A DNA stretch of 64,000 nucleotides, taken from Cephalotus follicularis (Eukaryota > Streptophyta > Magnoliopsida > Oxalidales > Cephalotaceae). The first letter of the stretch is position 1. Every line of letters begins with the position of its first letter. Below are positions 45,985-57,419 of this stretch, piece after piece. The translations under genes were made by a program, and so were the position numbers. The DNA is taken from positions 1 to 64,000 of the forward strand of contig BDDD01001370.1 in the NCBI GenBank assembly GCA_001972305.1, written 5' to 3'. The notes beneath the pieces were generated by a model. That model was not told the origin of the DNA, made no database searches, and saw only the letters and a program-made list of their open reading frames with translations.

Positions 45985-46037
45985 CCTGGCATATGGAAGG
46001 TTACAACCTTCCGGTTGCAATCCATGTATGCATAGTA
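45985..46037 (-). pseudogene. pol: Continuation of pol of element G (protease region)
   Basis: The minus strand reads YYAYMDCNRKVVTFHMPG, which corresponds to the C-terminal protease region of H ([16 protein letters not shown]). It continues directly into 27697 of the left fragment once D is removed. It ends at the LTR start of H (46038). Confidence 0.8.
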
Positions 46038-46228
46038 TGTAAGAACCACAATTTTAAATTGGATGTATATTGCATAATTAATGAATAAATATACTTTAAT
46101 TTGAAATTAATGCTTAATTGTCCTTTTATTTAAGCTAATCATTGTTATTGAGGATTTAATTGAATTAATTAAGGACTAAATTAAAAGTTAAATTATGACA
46201 TTTGAAGAAACAGAATTTGGCACCAACC

Positions 46229-46391
46229 GTCGATGCAAAAATACAAGCATCAACGCTGTGTGCCTAACCATCAACGCCAAGGGAATACCGTTGACACTTT
46301 GAGCATAAACACGTATTCAACACATGTCAATGAGAGCAGAGTTATGGCGCGCTAACCGTTAAAGCCATGAATCATACCGTCGACGCTTTGC
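46229..46391 (+). repeat. GTCGAC-type cluster 1 of LTR H
   Basis: Decayed copies: accgtcgatgc, gcatcaacgctg, ccatcaacgcc, ccgttgacac and ccgtcgacgcttt. The 3' LTR counterpart (60967-61128) is a little better preserved. Confidence 0.7.
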
Positions 46392-47004
46392 ACGGTGCCA
46401 GGTGTGTGCTATGCGTCCCCTAAAGCAGAGCAGTGGTGTTGGAATGGCTTCTTCGCATGACAAGTGTCCTAGGACATGTCAAGGATGCCCAAAACGTGTC
46501 ATCAACTGCTAACAAGTGATGCGTGAGTGTCCTGAGTGTTACTCAACCCCTGGAATCTATAACAGATGAAGAAAAACAAAAGAAAGAAAAGAAAATGGTG
46601 AAAGAGAGAGAGAAAAGAAAAGTGCGAAATCTTGAGTTAGACGAGTCAAAAAAATTACTAAGACAAAACCCTTTATATCTGTTATGGAGGGAATGAATTT
46701 TAGTGTTAGAAATCATTGAAAGCAGAGGACTTATTATGGAAAATTTCTGGAGAATTGCATGTTGAAAGTGGAACGTTTAACAGTGGAGTTTGAAGCTTGA
46801 AATTGCCTGGTAAGCTTCTGGTTTTATGTATAGTTGTTGTCAGAGTCAATCAGTGGTGTTTATATACTGATTTTCATTCTCCATAGGTACTGTTAACTTA
46901 CTAATCCTGGATTGATTTCTGGAAATTGATGATTCAATTAGAGTCAGGAGCTTTGAGCAATAAAGAGAAGAATCACTCGATTGATTCTGGGATAGCGATT
47001 TGAG

Positions 47005-48306
47005 GTAGGTGGTATGATATGATTTTGAACATATAGCATGTATTTTGTGTTATGATGAGTTATATGTATCATTATATGATATTGATTGGGTTGAATTGAA
47101 TGATGAAATGCATGCTCTATTCTGGTAAATTGCTTGGTTGATAGAAAGCGCATTCGGTTAAGTAGTGACCGTCAATGCTTAAGGCCAATTTGTCGATGCC
47201 TAAGTGAAATTGCTTCGATGCTTAGCACATGAACTCTGTCGAGGCTTTGAGTTAGATCGACGACGCTTTACCATAAACCGTCGAGGCTTAAGTGTATTGT
47301 TTGATTAAATCACATAGAATTACACCAATTTCCATAGAGGATGATTTCCACAATCAACCTCTGCCTGGTGTAATTGGGATATAGGAAGTGAATGACTTGC
47401 ATCCACTGTTTCATTGCATATAATGAAATTGAGTGTACTGTTTACTGTATTGTTTGAATCCTTGAATTATTAGTGTTCTTAATGTTATGCAACCATGTAT
47501 TGCTATTGCTACTGTTATAGATATTGTATATCTATCAAAGTATTTCATAAATACTACTATTCTAAAGTGATTTCAATAATCAAATACTATATGCATAATT
47601 TAAGGTTTTCAACTAATGTTTAAAAGAAAACCTACTGTTATTCTACTGATACTCCAAGTGAGAACTACTGCAGTGTTTTATGGTTTTCTTAAATGAAAAC
47701 TCGGTGTATTGATACTGTTCTCTCAAAATGGGAACTTATTGAAGTGTTTATTGTTTTCTCAAAATGAGATTTTATCGAATTGTTTTACTGTTTTCTCAAA
47801 AGAAAACTACTGTTACATCACATATTATATATGTAATGTTTCTATGCTGAGTGTATTGTTTGTCTCTTATAGTTTTCGATGGTCTAGTGATCGGAGTGTA
47901 TCACTGACTATGATGGTGAGCCTATGTGCCAGGAGTGTTGGCTAGAGCTTAGTCACCAAACTAATTTGCAACACAGATCGTGAGTGTTAATTTCCCGCCA
48001 AGTGTCGGCAATAGTGTTACCTTTTCTATCATCATCGGAGTGCATGGTGGTAGTTAGGTGGTGCGTAGTTTGTGCTAGGAGTTAGCAACATGTGACACCC
48101 ACTTGTGGTCTTCGGACAAAGTGATTGTTTGTACCCTTGTGTGGTATGAGTGATAAGTGATTGACTGTAGCCACTTGGCATTGTTGCTTATATATATATA
48201 CTGTTTTAAAATGAACTGTCATGCATGATTACATACTTATATTCATTCTCATGCATATTTTCCTACATAGCCGAGTGAGGACAAAGGCTAATACCTAAAA
48301 TTACAG
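47005..48306 (+). other. Putative leader intron within LTR H
   Basis: Same donor-like (gcgatttgag|gtaggt) and acceptor-like (aaattacag|attaa) environments as in LTR C, here 1302 bp apart. Inferred from sequence only. Confidence 0.4.
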
Positions 48307-48605
48307 ATTAATGAAGGAAGTGGAGACTTGCTATTGAAGCTTCTAACTGAAGGCTTCTACCATAAGGTTATAAATTGTTATGTAATAAAGTCATACTCCG
48401 TTGTTATATTTACATTTTTTATAAGTATTATATAACATGTACAGTATTAAGCTTAAGCACGTAGTATGGGTTATGTGTGTATGCTAAATTTTATATAATC
48501 CAGTATGAATGAATGCTTCCACAAAAGTTTTAAAATTTGGATTATTGTTAAATACTGTATTAAATGATAACCATGTGTTAAATTGAAAACAGGGTGTGAC
48601 AAACA

Positions 48606-48617
48606 TGTTATCAGAGC
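48606..48617 (+). other. Primer-binding site of element H
   Basis: tgttatcagagc, the initiator tRNA-Met site with one mismatch, five bases after the LTR end. Confidence 0.88.
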
Positions 48618-48704
48618 TTATATTAATTTATAAGCTATCGTTGCGATACTATCCTCGGTAATTAAATGAATTGTTTCCCGATGATAAATATCATTCCTTA
48701 TAGG

Positions 48705-49728
48705 AAACATAAAGGATCGTCGAAGGGGAAGGCGTGCAAGGCCTAGGGCTAAAGAAGGAGTCAATGTTCCGTAAATGAATGAACGAGGAAATGTTCCGTA
48801 ATTGAATGAAGGAGGGAATACCCCACCAGTGCATGATGAGAGGAGTACTTACGATCACATGGCTTATGTTTTCCAGTAACAGATACAAGTCAATGTCACG
48901 AATATGGAACAGTTGCGGCAGATGTATGAAACTAACCAAGCATACCAGCGAGCTCCTGAAGTTTATCATGTTGGTGGATTTGGTAGAGATTTGGAGAGGT
49001 TCATGAGACATAATCCTCCAATGTTCTAGGGAGTGCTTGATGCCACTGTAACGGAGCAATGGATGAATGACATGGAGAAGATATTTGCTGCACTTGAGTG
49101 TACAGATGTGGAAAAGTTGAATTTGCAGTGTATTGCTTATGGGGAGAGGCTTCCCATTGGTGGGAGATGATCGAAGCGAAGTGGCAATCTCTTGATCTTG
49201 GCAGGACTTGGGATACAGTTCAGTCCGAGTTCTCGGCAGCTTATGTGCCACAGATGGAGCGTGACCGAAGGGAGACTGAGCTATTAGAGTTACGTCAAGG
49301 AGACATGACGGTAACTCAATACCAGACCATATTCATTGAGCTAGATGACACACACCCTATCTGGTGGAGGGAGGGTCAAGGAAGATAAGGAGGTTCTGGA
49401 AGGGTTTAAGGCCCGATATCAGATCTAAGCTGGTGGTGCTACAACTGACTTCTTTTATGGATGTAACTGAGAAGGCTAGGATTCTTGAGGCCGATGCTAA
49501 TGAGTAAAGGATGGAACGGTCTTGAGGTTCTTAATTGAGACATGCTGCTTCAAACTGGCAGGGAAGTAATAATCCTGTTGGATCATCGAAGTCGGGTAAT
49601 AAGGGACAATGAGGTGGTCGACGAAACACTTCTCGTTCAAAGACTCCTAACATAAGCGGCCAACAGAGTTCTAGAAGGTGTACCTTATGTGGTCTTTCTA
49701 ACCACAATGATAGTGTTTGCTAGAAAAA
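48705..49728 (+). pseudogene. gag: Gag of element H
   Basis: Aligns with C gag from the basic N-terminus to a CCHC knuckle. The expected ATG is replaced by ataaag. TAA 48877-48879 and TAG 49027-49029 are in the gag frame, and further frameshifts follow. Recognisable pieces: MEQLRQMYETNQAYQRAPEV, ERFMRHNPPMF, AVYCLWGEASHWWEMIEAKW, TWDTVQSEFSAAYVPQMERD. The knuckle CTLCGLSNHNDSVC is followed by TAG near 49722. Confidence 0.88.
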
Positions 49729-49729
49729 G

Positions 49730-52700
49730 ATGGGAAAGTGCTTGAAGTGTGGCTCGCATGAGCATCAGTTAAAAGACTGTCATATAGTGAAAGAACAAAT
49801 GTGTAATCAGCAAGGAGGTGCTGGAGCTAGTGGAAGTGACGGGACTGCTAAACTGCGAAGAGATACTGGAAAAGGGATTGTGAAAGGTAGAGTATACACC
49901 TTATCTAAAGAAGATGTACTAGAGTCTACTTCTGTTGTGGGAGGCACCATTTTCATATCTGGTATTATAGCCCGCATGTTGATTGATCTAGAAGCTACAC
50001 ACTCATTCATTGCATCATATTTTGTTTGCAACTTGCATTGTGTGACTGATTGCTTGCCTTATGTGTTGAAAGTGAATACTCCAACTGGAGACTGCTTATT
50101 GACCGATACTGTAGCGAACAACTATGAGATCACGATAGCTGGGGTACAGCTGTTAGCTGATCTAATTGTACTATCGATCCAAGATTTTGATGTTATATTT
50201 GAAATGGACTGGCTATATCAACATCGAGCGTGCGTGGATTGCTATAATAAGGTGGTGACTTTTCATCTGTCAGATGGAACTGTATTTCAGTTCGTGGGAG
50301 AGAAGAATATTTCTACTCCATTTATTTCTTACACTCGAGCGCTGAAATATATCAAGAAGGGATGTGAAGGTTATTTGGCATATGTGATTGATCATACGAA
50401 AGGTACGCCTAGTCTAGAACATGTTCCCATTGCTTGTGAATTTTCTGACGTGTTTTCAGATGATCTTGTTTCACTTCCACTGGAGAGAGATATGGAGTTC
50501 AGTATTGAGTTAATGTCTGGAACTGCTCCTATTTCCAAAGCCCCATACCAAATCGCTCTTACTGAATTGAAGGAATTGAAGGTTCAATTGCAAGATTATC
50601 TTGACAAGGGGTTTATCAGACGAAGTGTATCGCCGTGGGGAGCACCGGTCTTGTTCGTAAAGAAGAAAGATGGATCGATGAGGTTATGCATCGATTACAG
50701 ATTGCTGAATCAAGCAACTGTGAAGAACAAGTATCCTCTAATGCACATTGAGGAGTTGTTCGATCAACTGCAAGGCTCAACGGTGTTCTCTAAACTTGAC
50801 TTAAGAACAGGTTATGACCAGTTAAGGATTCATGGAGGTGATATTGAGAAAACAGATTTTTGAACCAGATATGGGCAATATGAGATCTTGATACTGCCAT
50901 TTGGACTGACGAATGCCCCTGCAACATTCATGTGTTTAATGAACCGGGTATTTCAACCTTATCTGGATCAGTTTGTTATTATCTTTTTAGACGACATTCT
51001 GATATATTAGAGGAGTATTGAGGAGCATATGCAGCATCTGAGGATTGTGTTGCAAACTCTACGGAAGGAAAGGTTGTTCGCCAAATTCAGCAAATGTGAA
51101 TTTTGGCTGGATCATGTAACTTTCCTTGGTCACATTGTATCGAGTGACGGGTTTTCTGTGGATCCTTCGAAGATTGAAAGTATTTTGAATTGGCCACAAC
51201 CGTAGAATGTTACTGAAGCTCGTAGTTTCTTGGGATTTGCTGGCTACTATCAAAGGTTTATCGAAGGGTTTTCGAAAATTGTTGTGTCGTTAACTCTACT
51301 GACTCAGAAGAAGTAAAGCTTTGTTTGGTATGATGCTTATGAAGCAAGTTTTCAAGAGTAAAAGAGTCGGTTAATTTCTACTCCAGTGTTGGCATTACCT
51401 GAGGGTAATGAGGATTTTGCTGTCTATAGTGATGCTTCTGGGAAAGGCTTGGGATGTGTTCATAAACAATGTGGTCACGTAATTGCATACGCATCAAGGA
51501 AGTTGAAACTGTATGAGGAAAATTATCCTGTACATGATCTTAAATTGGCTGCCATAGTGTTCGCTTTATAGAAATGGAGACATTACCTTTATGGCGCTCA
51601 ATTCGAGATATTTACTGACCACAAGAGCTTGAAATATTTGTTTTCTCAGAAGGAACTGAACATGAGACGGAGAAGGTGGGTTGAATTCTTTAATGATTAC
51701 AGTTGTAATATTCAATACCACCCAGGAAAGGCGAATGTTGTTGCGGATGCACTGAGTCGTAAGGCGATGCTTGCTGGTGCGATGGTTTCACAGTGGAAGC
51801 TATTGGAGGATTTTCAGAGATGGAATCCGTTCATGGTTTTTAGAGGAGTTATTTTGGCTAATCTTAGAGCCCAACCGGAAGTTCTTGATCATATTATGAA
51901 TGCGGAGTTCAGTGACACGGAATTGTGGAACATTCGTGAGAATTTAGATCTTGACTCTGAATTCTCCATACATTCTGATGGCATACTGAGGTTCCGAGGG
52001 AGAGTTTGTGTTCCTGATGACGAAGGTTTATGAGATGAGCTACTGCATAGCTCATAAATCACATTACAGTGTTCATCCTGGTAGCTCTAAGATGTGGCAT
52101 GACATGAAGGGGAATTAGTGGTGGAGTGGCATGAAGAGAGACATTGCCAAATACATGCCTAGTTGTTTGACTTGTTAGAGGGTCAAGGCAGAACATCAGA
52201 AACTTGCCGGATTGTTACAGTCTTTACCAGTAGTGGAATGGAAGTGGGAGCATGTAACCATGGATTTTGTGTCTGGATTGCCGAGATCACAGAATAGACA
52301 TGAAGCAGTTTGGGTTGTAGTGGATAGGCTCACTAAATCTGCTCACTTTCTTCCGATGAACATGAAGTATTCTATTGAGAAGTTAGCTCGTTATATATTC
52401 GGGAGATTGTAAGGTTACATGGAGTGCCGGTCAGTATTGTTTATGACCGTGATGCAAGGTTTACCTGAAGATTCTTGAGGAAGCTCCAAGCACCTATGGG
52501 AATGACCTTGAGTTTTAGTACTGTATTTCATCCATAGACCGATGGACAGTCCGAGGGTACCATTCAGACCCTAGAAGATATGCTCCGGGCTTGTGTTATT
52601 GATTTTGTTGGAAGTTGGGAGGATCACATACCACTTATTTAGTTCTCCTACAACAACAGTTATCATTCTAGCATTGGGATGGCTCCCTATAAAGCCTAAT

Positions 52701-53302
52701 ACAGAAGGAAATGTAGATCGCCTATATGCTGGGATGAAGTGGGTGAAAGGCAAGTGTTGGGACCAGATCTTATCAAAGAGACTGCTGACAAGGTTGAGAT
52801 AATCAAGAAAAGGTTACTCTCTGCACAGAGTTGGCAAAAGAGTTATGCCGATAAAAGGAGAAGAAAGTTAGAGTTTGAGAAGGGAGATCATGTTTTTATG
52901 AGAATCTCACCTTCGAAGGGGATATACATATTTGGCCTGAAGGGAAAATTAGCACCACGATATATCGGACCGTATGAGATCCTAGAGCGAGTTGGGGAAG
53001 TAGCATATCAGATTGCATTACCACCCGACTTATCTAATGTACATAACGTATTTCATGTATCCATGTTACAAAAATACGTACCTGATTCATCTCATGTGCC
53101 GAGATATTATCCTGGATTTATCAGTGACAACTTGTCCTATGAAGAAAGGCCAATGAGGATTCTCGACAGGAAAGAGAAAGTTATGAGGAATAAGACTATT
53201 CTTACGGTAAAGGTACTGTAGCAGTTTCATGGAGCTGAGGAAGCTACATGGGAACGTGAAGCTGAAATGATGGAGACATTCCCTCATTTGTTCAAAATGT
53301 AA
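49730..53302 (+). pseudogene. pol: Pol of element H (second zinc knuckle, protease, RT, RNase H, integrase, chromodomain)
   Basis: A second knuckle, [14 protein letters not shown] (49739-49780), precedes an aspartic protease whose active site reads [10 protein letters not shown] where the family has a D-S/T-G-A motif, so it would be inactive. RT (50580-51050) has [18 protein letters not shown] and FLDD; RNase H has [12 protein letters not shown] and [13 protein letters not shown]; integrase has [10 protein letters not shown]; the chromodomain region ends near 53302. In-frame stops include TGA 50861-50863, TAG 51008-51010, TAG 51203-51205, TAG near 51568 and TAG 53219-53221, with frameshifts in integrase. 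This copy shows what the gap in element C probably hides. Confidence 0.9.
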
Positions 53303-53332
53303 AGGCTAAATTCAAGGACCAATTTTCTATAA

Positions 53333-53343
53333 AGATGGGGGAA
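53333..53343 (+). other. Polypurine tract of element H
   Basis: gatgggggaa directly precedes the 3' LTR start TGTAATAACC at 53344. Confidence 0.85.
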
Positions 53344-53502
53344 TGTAATAACCGTAATTTTAAATTCGATGTATATTGTATAATTAATGAATGAATATAC
53401 ATTGATTTGAAATTAATGCTTAATTGTCCTTTTATTTAAGCTAATCGTTGTTATTGAGGGTTTAATTGAATGAATTAAGGACTAAATTGAAAGAAATTGA
53501 AA

Positions 53503-53507
53503 GTTAA
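53503..53507. repeat. Left target-site duplication of LTR J (gttaa)
   Basis: gttaa before 53508 is repeated at 60926-60930. The flanks together restore the LTR order seen in the 5' LTR of H (aaaagttaaattatg). Confidence 0.95.
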
Positions 53508-53663
53508 TGTAATGCCAGGAATTTAAATTTAATGTATTACTGGAAATTCCTTTGTGACTAAATGATGAATTAATGAGAATTATGGATTTCAACTCATGGA
53601 GATGGATTTGGAATGGAAAGTGTTAAGGAATATGGTGTTGGAAAGGAAATGCAAAAACAAGGG

Positions 53664-53890
53664 CATTGAGCCTCGACGCCAAGAGATGGCGTCAACGCCA
53701 AAGAAGCACACTATGGTTAAGGCTTCAAGTTTTAAAGCGTTGACGCCATGAAGTGACATCCATGCCTAGTAATGAAGGGCACGCTTACGACTCCTTACCT
53801 TGAGACGTCGACGCCAAGTAGTGACGTCGACGCCCACCAATCGAGAACTAAAGGGTTAGGCGTTAACGCAGTTCGCATAACCTGTTAATG
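53664..53890 (+). repeat. GTCGAC-type cluster 1 of LTR J
   Basis: Copies include gcctcgacgcc, ggcgtcaacgcc, gcgttgacgcc, acgtcgacgcc (twice) and gcgttaacgc, 150-390 bp from the LTR start. Confidence 0.85.
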
Positions 53891-53994
53891 CCAAGGAAGA
53901 GTGTGATGACCCGAATTTCCAGTAAAGATATTAATTATGGAAAAATGATTGCTATTGTGTAGTTGGCAGACATTTCAAGGGACCCATAGTATGA

Positions 53995-54100
53995 CCCTAC
54001 GCTCGGGGAGTACGGGGTTTCCGCTCCCCGGTGAGCGGACGGGGGGTCCCGCTTCCCGGTCAGCGGGCGAGGATTCAGGGGGCAGCGCCCCTAGAAGAAA
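53995..54100 (+). repeat. GC-rich repeated module in LTR K
   Basis: Phrases such as gctcggggagtacggggttt, ctccccggtgagcgg and gggggcagcgcccct form short direct and inverted repeats in a region otherwise about 35-40% GC. It may fold into stable RNA hairpins. Confidence 0.75.
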
Positions 54101-54142
54101 ATTTTATTTGGCTATTTGTTTTGGATGAATGTCATGTTGAAA

Positions 54143-54410
54143 GCGTCGATCTAAAAGGTTAAGAGTTGACAAAACTGTCTAAAGCGCCGACAGTTTTATT
54201 TAAAGAGTCGACGCTTTGGGTAGTAGTCGATGTCCTAATTTTAAACGTCGACGCGTTGAATTTAAATGTGTAAGTTGATTTGGACGAAGACTTAAAGCAT
54301 CGACGCTTTGTAGGAAAGCGTCAGCGCTTTAGTCGGGATTGAGGTGAAAAATGCAGGAAAAAGGCTATGACCGTCGACGCTTAGATATAAAGAGTCGACG
54401 CTTTGCCCTG
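54143..54410 (+). repeat. GTCGAC-type cluster in LTR K
   Basis: Copies: aagcgtcgatc, agagtcgacgctttg, tagtcgatgtc, acgtcgacgcg, gcatcgacgcttt, gcgtcagcgcttt, ccgtcgacgctt and agagtcgacgcttt. Confidence 0.88.
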
Positions 54411-54497
54411 TGTCAGGTGCAGAATTATAAGTTTTTACCCCATTTCGGAGGAATTAAATGGATTGTAGGACACGTGGCAAGCAAGGAATGGAAGAAA

Positions 54498-54570
54498 CTT
54501 ACTTCATAATCCATGAAAACTTATTTCATAAGCCATGGAAGAAACTTACTTCATAAGCCATGGAAAGGTT
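54498..54570 (+). repeat. acttacttcataagccatgga repeats in LTR K
   Basis: Three to four units of about 22-25 bp. The same unit recurs at 57329-57415, exactly where the pol of K ends. Confidence 0.85.
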
Positions 54571-55486
54571 TTTAAACCACAAGTTTTATGAAAGGTTCTG
54601 GTTATGACCAGACAATGGTTTTCAATGAAAGTATGTTTTCAAGTTTGGCTGAGATATATGCCACAAGAATGTATAAACGGAAAACGTTTTGATTGTTTTC
54701 AAGTATGCTGGTTATATATACCAGAAAATATATGATTTTAGAAATGTTCTGGTTTTTATAAAAACTAAAAAATGATTTCCAAAGATATTTTGAAAAGTAT
54801 GATGTTGAAACGTTTTGATATAAATTATAAAAAATAATGGATTTCGATAACGTTTTATGACTGTGATTCTTACTGGGCTCTTAAAAGCTCACTCCTTTCA
54901 ATGTCTTGTTTTCAAATTAATCTTCCAGGAAACGTTGAACGTGAAGTTGCGAGCTTCAGTGGAAGTTCGCAAAAGAAGAGGAGTAAGGAAAGGATATATA
55001 TGCTATGAAGTTATGTTTTATGTCATATGTGTATGTTTTCCGCTGTGTAATGTTTTATGATAGACGATGTATAGATGTGAACGTATAGAATCGAATGCTA
55101 TAGTTATGATGATATCAATAGTTATTGAACATACTTGAGTGTATGAGATGTTAATGGAAAAAGACGAGTATATGATTATTAGATGATGTGATAAGATTAC
55201 GTTTTTTCGCTGCGTAAGGTTACATGATTAGTGATGTACAAATGTAAACATGATAATGAGAATATGACATTTTGAAATTGGTGTTTCAAAGATGTAAGCA
55301 CATGCGATCCTGTGAAGTTATTAAGTAATAATGTTAGATTTTAAATCTAAGTCAAGATTAAATGGTATGAAATGGATTGTTGAATGATTAAATAATTTGA
55401 TGGTCAAAGGTTACACCCACGTAACGCACCGATCTTCGGAGCTCGCTTTGAGCTTAAACCGGACTCGGGTCGGGGGCGCTACAAAT

Positions 55487-55498
55487 TGGTATCAGAGA
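55487..55498 (+). other. Primer-binding site of element K
   Basis: tggtatcagaga follows the LTR end by three bases; initiator tRNA-Met type with one mismatch at its end. Confidence 0.85.
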
Positions 55499-56273
55499 GA
55501 TTTTATCAAAGGAGTTTTATATTGAAGAAAATGAGGAGTTGATATTTTAGAAACTATCAGAGAAATTTTGGTGATTAGTAGATTTTGGTGACTAGTACTG
55601 ATACCAGAAATGGTATTAGAGAGATTTTGGTGACTAGTGCTTATTACAGTAATGGTATTAGAGAGATTTTATCAGAGAGTTTGATATTATTATGGGATAT
55701 GAAGAGTTTGATATTATTATATCAGAGAGTCGATTTTGTTATAATTGAGGATATAAGATGTGTGGAAATATTTTCTGATCTGATTTCTTTAGATGACATT
55801 GAAGATTGAGCCAGATCATTTGGAGACTAGTACATGATTCAATAGTTAGGAATCAGAAACAGTACAAAGAGAAAGAAATTTTAAGAAAGATCATTGCGAA
55901 TAATTGAGATGAATTGTATATTCGCTTATGGAAGAAATGTATAGACAAAAGTTAGAACGAAAAGGTGAATGCTTTAGAGAAGCTAAGTTAAGTATGAATG
56001 TTCTTTTGAGGTTTGTATGGGAATGAGTGGAATAGTTATACGAAAAGTTAGAGAAAACTTGTGAATAATGTTAAGGAGTATCTGAGAGGAGATACCCGAT
56101 GATGACGAGTCTAGCGATGAAGACTAGAATAATTATGAAGAAGCTTTATGTAAGAAATGAATAGTGAATGTAAGACATGTGCATAGAGGTGTAGATGTTA
56201 GTTCCTTATAAGGTCTTGAATAGAATCGTCTAAGGTTAAGGGCTAACTCATAAGTTAAAGAGATGACCGGCTT

Positions 56274-56860
56274 ATGACGAAGTCGCGGTCAAAGAAGGGA
56301 CGTACTGGTCAACGAAGAAGAACCGTTTGCAAGACAACATCCGAAAGCATTTTCAGAGTGACAGATACTATGGAGACCGAAGTATGGATCCAAGGAAAGG
56401 AAAAGATCTTCAAAGAGATGGATTGTATCGATCGTCAGAAGGAAGAGTTTCCATTCGACGAGATAGAAGGAGAAGCATATCGATGGTGGGACATGATCGA
56501 AATGACGAAGACACGTCGGGAGATAGTAACGATGACGTGGGAAAAGTTTAAGGAAGTGTTTATGGACAAATATTTTCCTTAGCCGATGAAGGATAAGATG
56601 GATGAGGACTTTCTTTGATTTGAAGAAGGTAAGTCCGAATCGATGGCTCTGTACAAGGCAAAGTTACGAGATTGTCTCGATATGCGGCTCACATGGTGTC
56701 AACGGAGCAAAGAAGAGCGAATAAGTTTCGCAAGGGTTTGGAACCCAATGTTCAAAGGTTGTTGATAACGTAGAATCCAAAAACCTACGAATCGGTGTTG
56801 ATGGATGCAATAATCTGAAATACCAACAAAATTGAAAGGACTAAGGTCAAGAAAAGAGGA
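56274..56860 (+). pseudogene. gag: Gag remnant of element K
   Basis: An open stretch from 56274 has the retrotrans-gag core: KIFKEMDCIDRQKEEF, EIEGEAYRWWDMIEM and MTWEKFKEVFMDKYFP, then TAG. After frame changes, RYAAHMVSTEQRRANKF and RKGLEPNVQRLL are readable near 56670-56765. The pattern fits chromovirus gag, but differs clearly from A, C and H. I could not define a start codon. Confidence 0.75.
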
Positions 56861-57135
56861 AGGTAGATAATCCTCTATCTACTGCAGCAAGAAAGAAAGT
56901 CCAATGGAGAAAGAAAGGATGGAACTCAACAACCTAGAGCATCAGTTAGAACTTGCGTCATGACAGCTGAGGATGTAGAAGATTCTAATGAGGATGTGAC
57001 AGGCAAGGATTGAATTCTAGCGAATCATGCTAGTGTTGACTATTTAAGAAGGAAGTTAGGTTTGCTATACCGGAACAACTTGAGTTTGTTTTCCGAAGTA
57101 AGGGAGTCGGTGGATCCTTAAAGATCATATCAACG

Positions 57136-57330
57136 ATGCAAGCTAAACGATTATTGGAAAAAGGATGCGAAGGCTATCTTGCCTATGTGATGGATGTCGA
57201 TAAAGACAAGATGATGATAGAAAAGTTACATGTTGTTAACGAGTTCACCGATGTTTTTCCTGAAGATTTACCTGGTATGCCACCGGATCGAGAAGTGGAG
57301 TATAAAGAGTATTTGACCAATGTGAAACTT
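57136..57330 (+). pseudogene. pol: Pol fragment of element K (protease-RT linker)
   Basis: Reads [20 protein letters not shown], then VVNEFTDVFPEDLPGMPPDR and EVEY, the stretch just before reverse transcriptase in chromovirus pol. The frame breaks at about 57330 where the 22-bp repeats begin. Confidence 0.8.
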
Positions 57331-57419
57331 ATTTCATAAGCCATGGAAGAAACTTACTTCATAAGCCATGGAAACTTACTTCATAAGCCATGGAAACTTA
57401 CCTCATAAGCCATCCTTCT

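Larger units (their letters stand above)
46038..48601 (+). repeat. 5' LTR of element H (2564 bp)
   Basis: Starts TGTAAGAACC and ends cagggtgtgaca. It contains degenerate GTCGAC clusters (46229-46391, 47160-47290), a GA-rich stretch (46565-46620), a donor-like tttgag|gtaggtgg at 47005, an acceptor-like aaattacag at 48306 and the box cacgtagtatgggtt near 48460. The order equals that of LTR C although most of the sequence differs. Confidence 0.92.
53902..57340 (+). mobile_element. Element K: truncated gypsy element inside LTR J
   Basis: LTR 53902-55483 (starts TGTGATGACCC, ends gggggcgctaca), primer site 55487-55498, degenerate gag and a short pol piece, then an abrupt stop near 57330 at repeats shared with its own LTR. 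No 3' LTR is seen. The LTR end resembles E and R. It contains a very GC-rich module (53995-54100) and a GTCGAC cluster (54143-54410). Confidence 0.82.
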
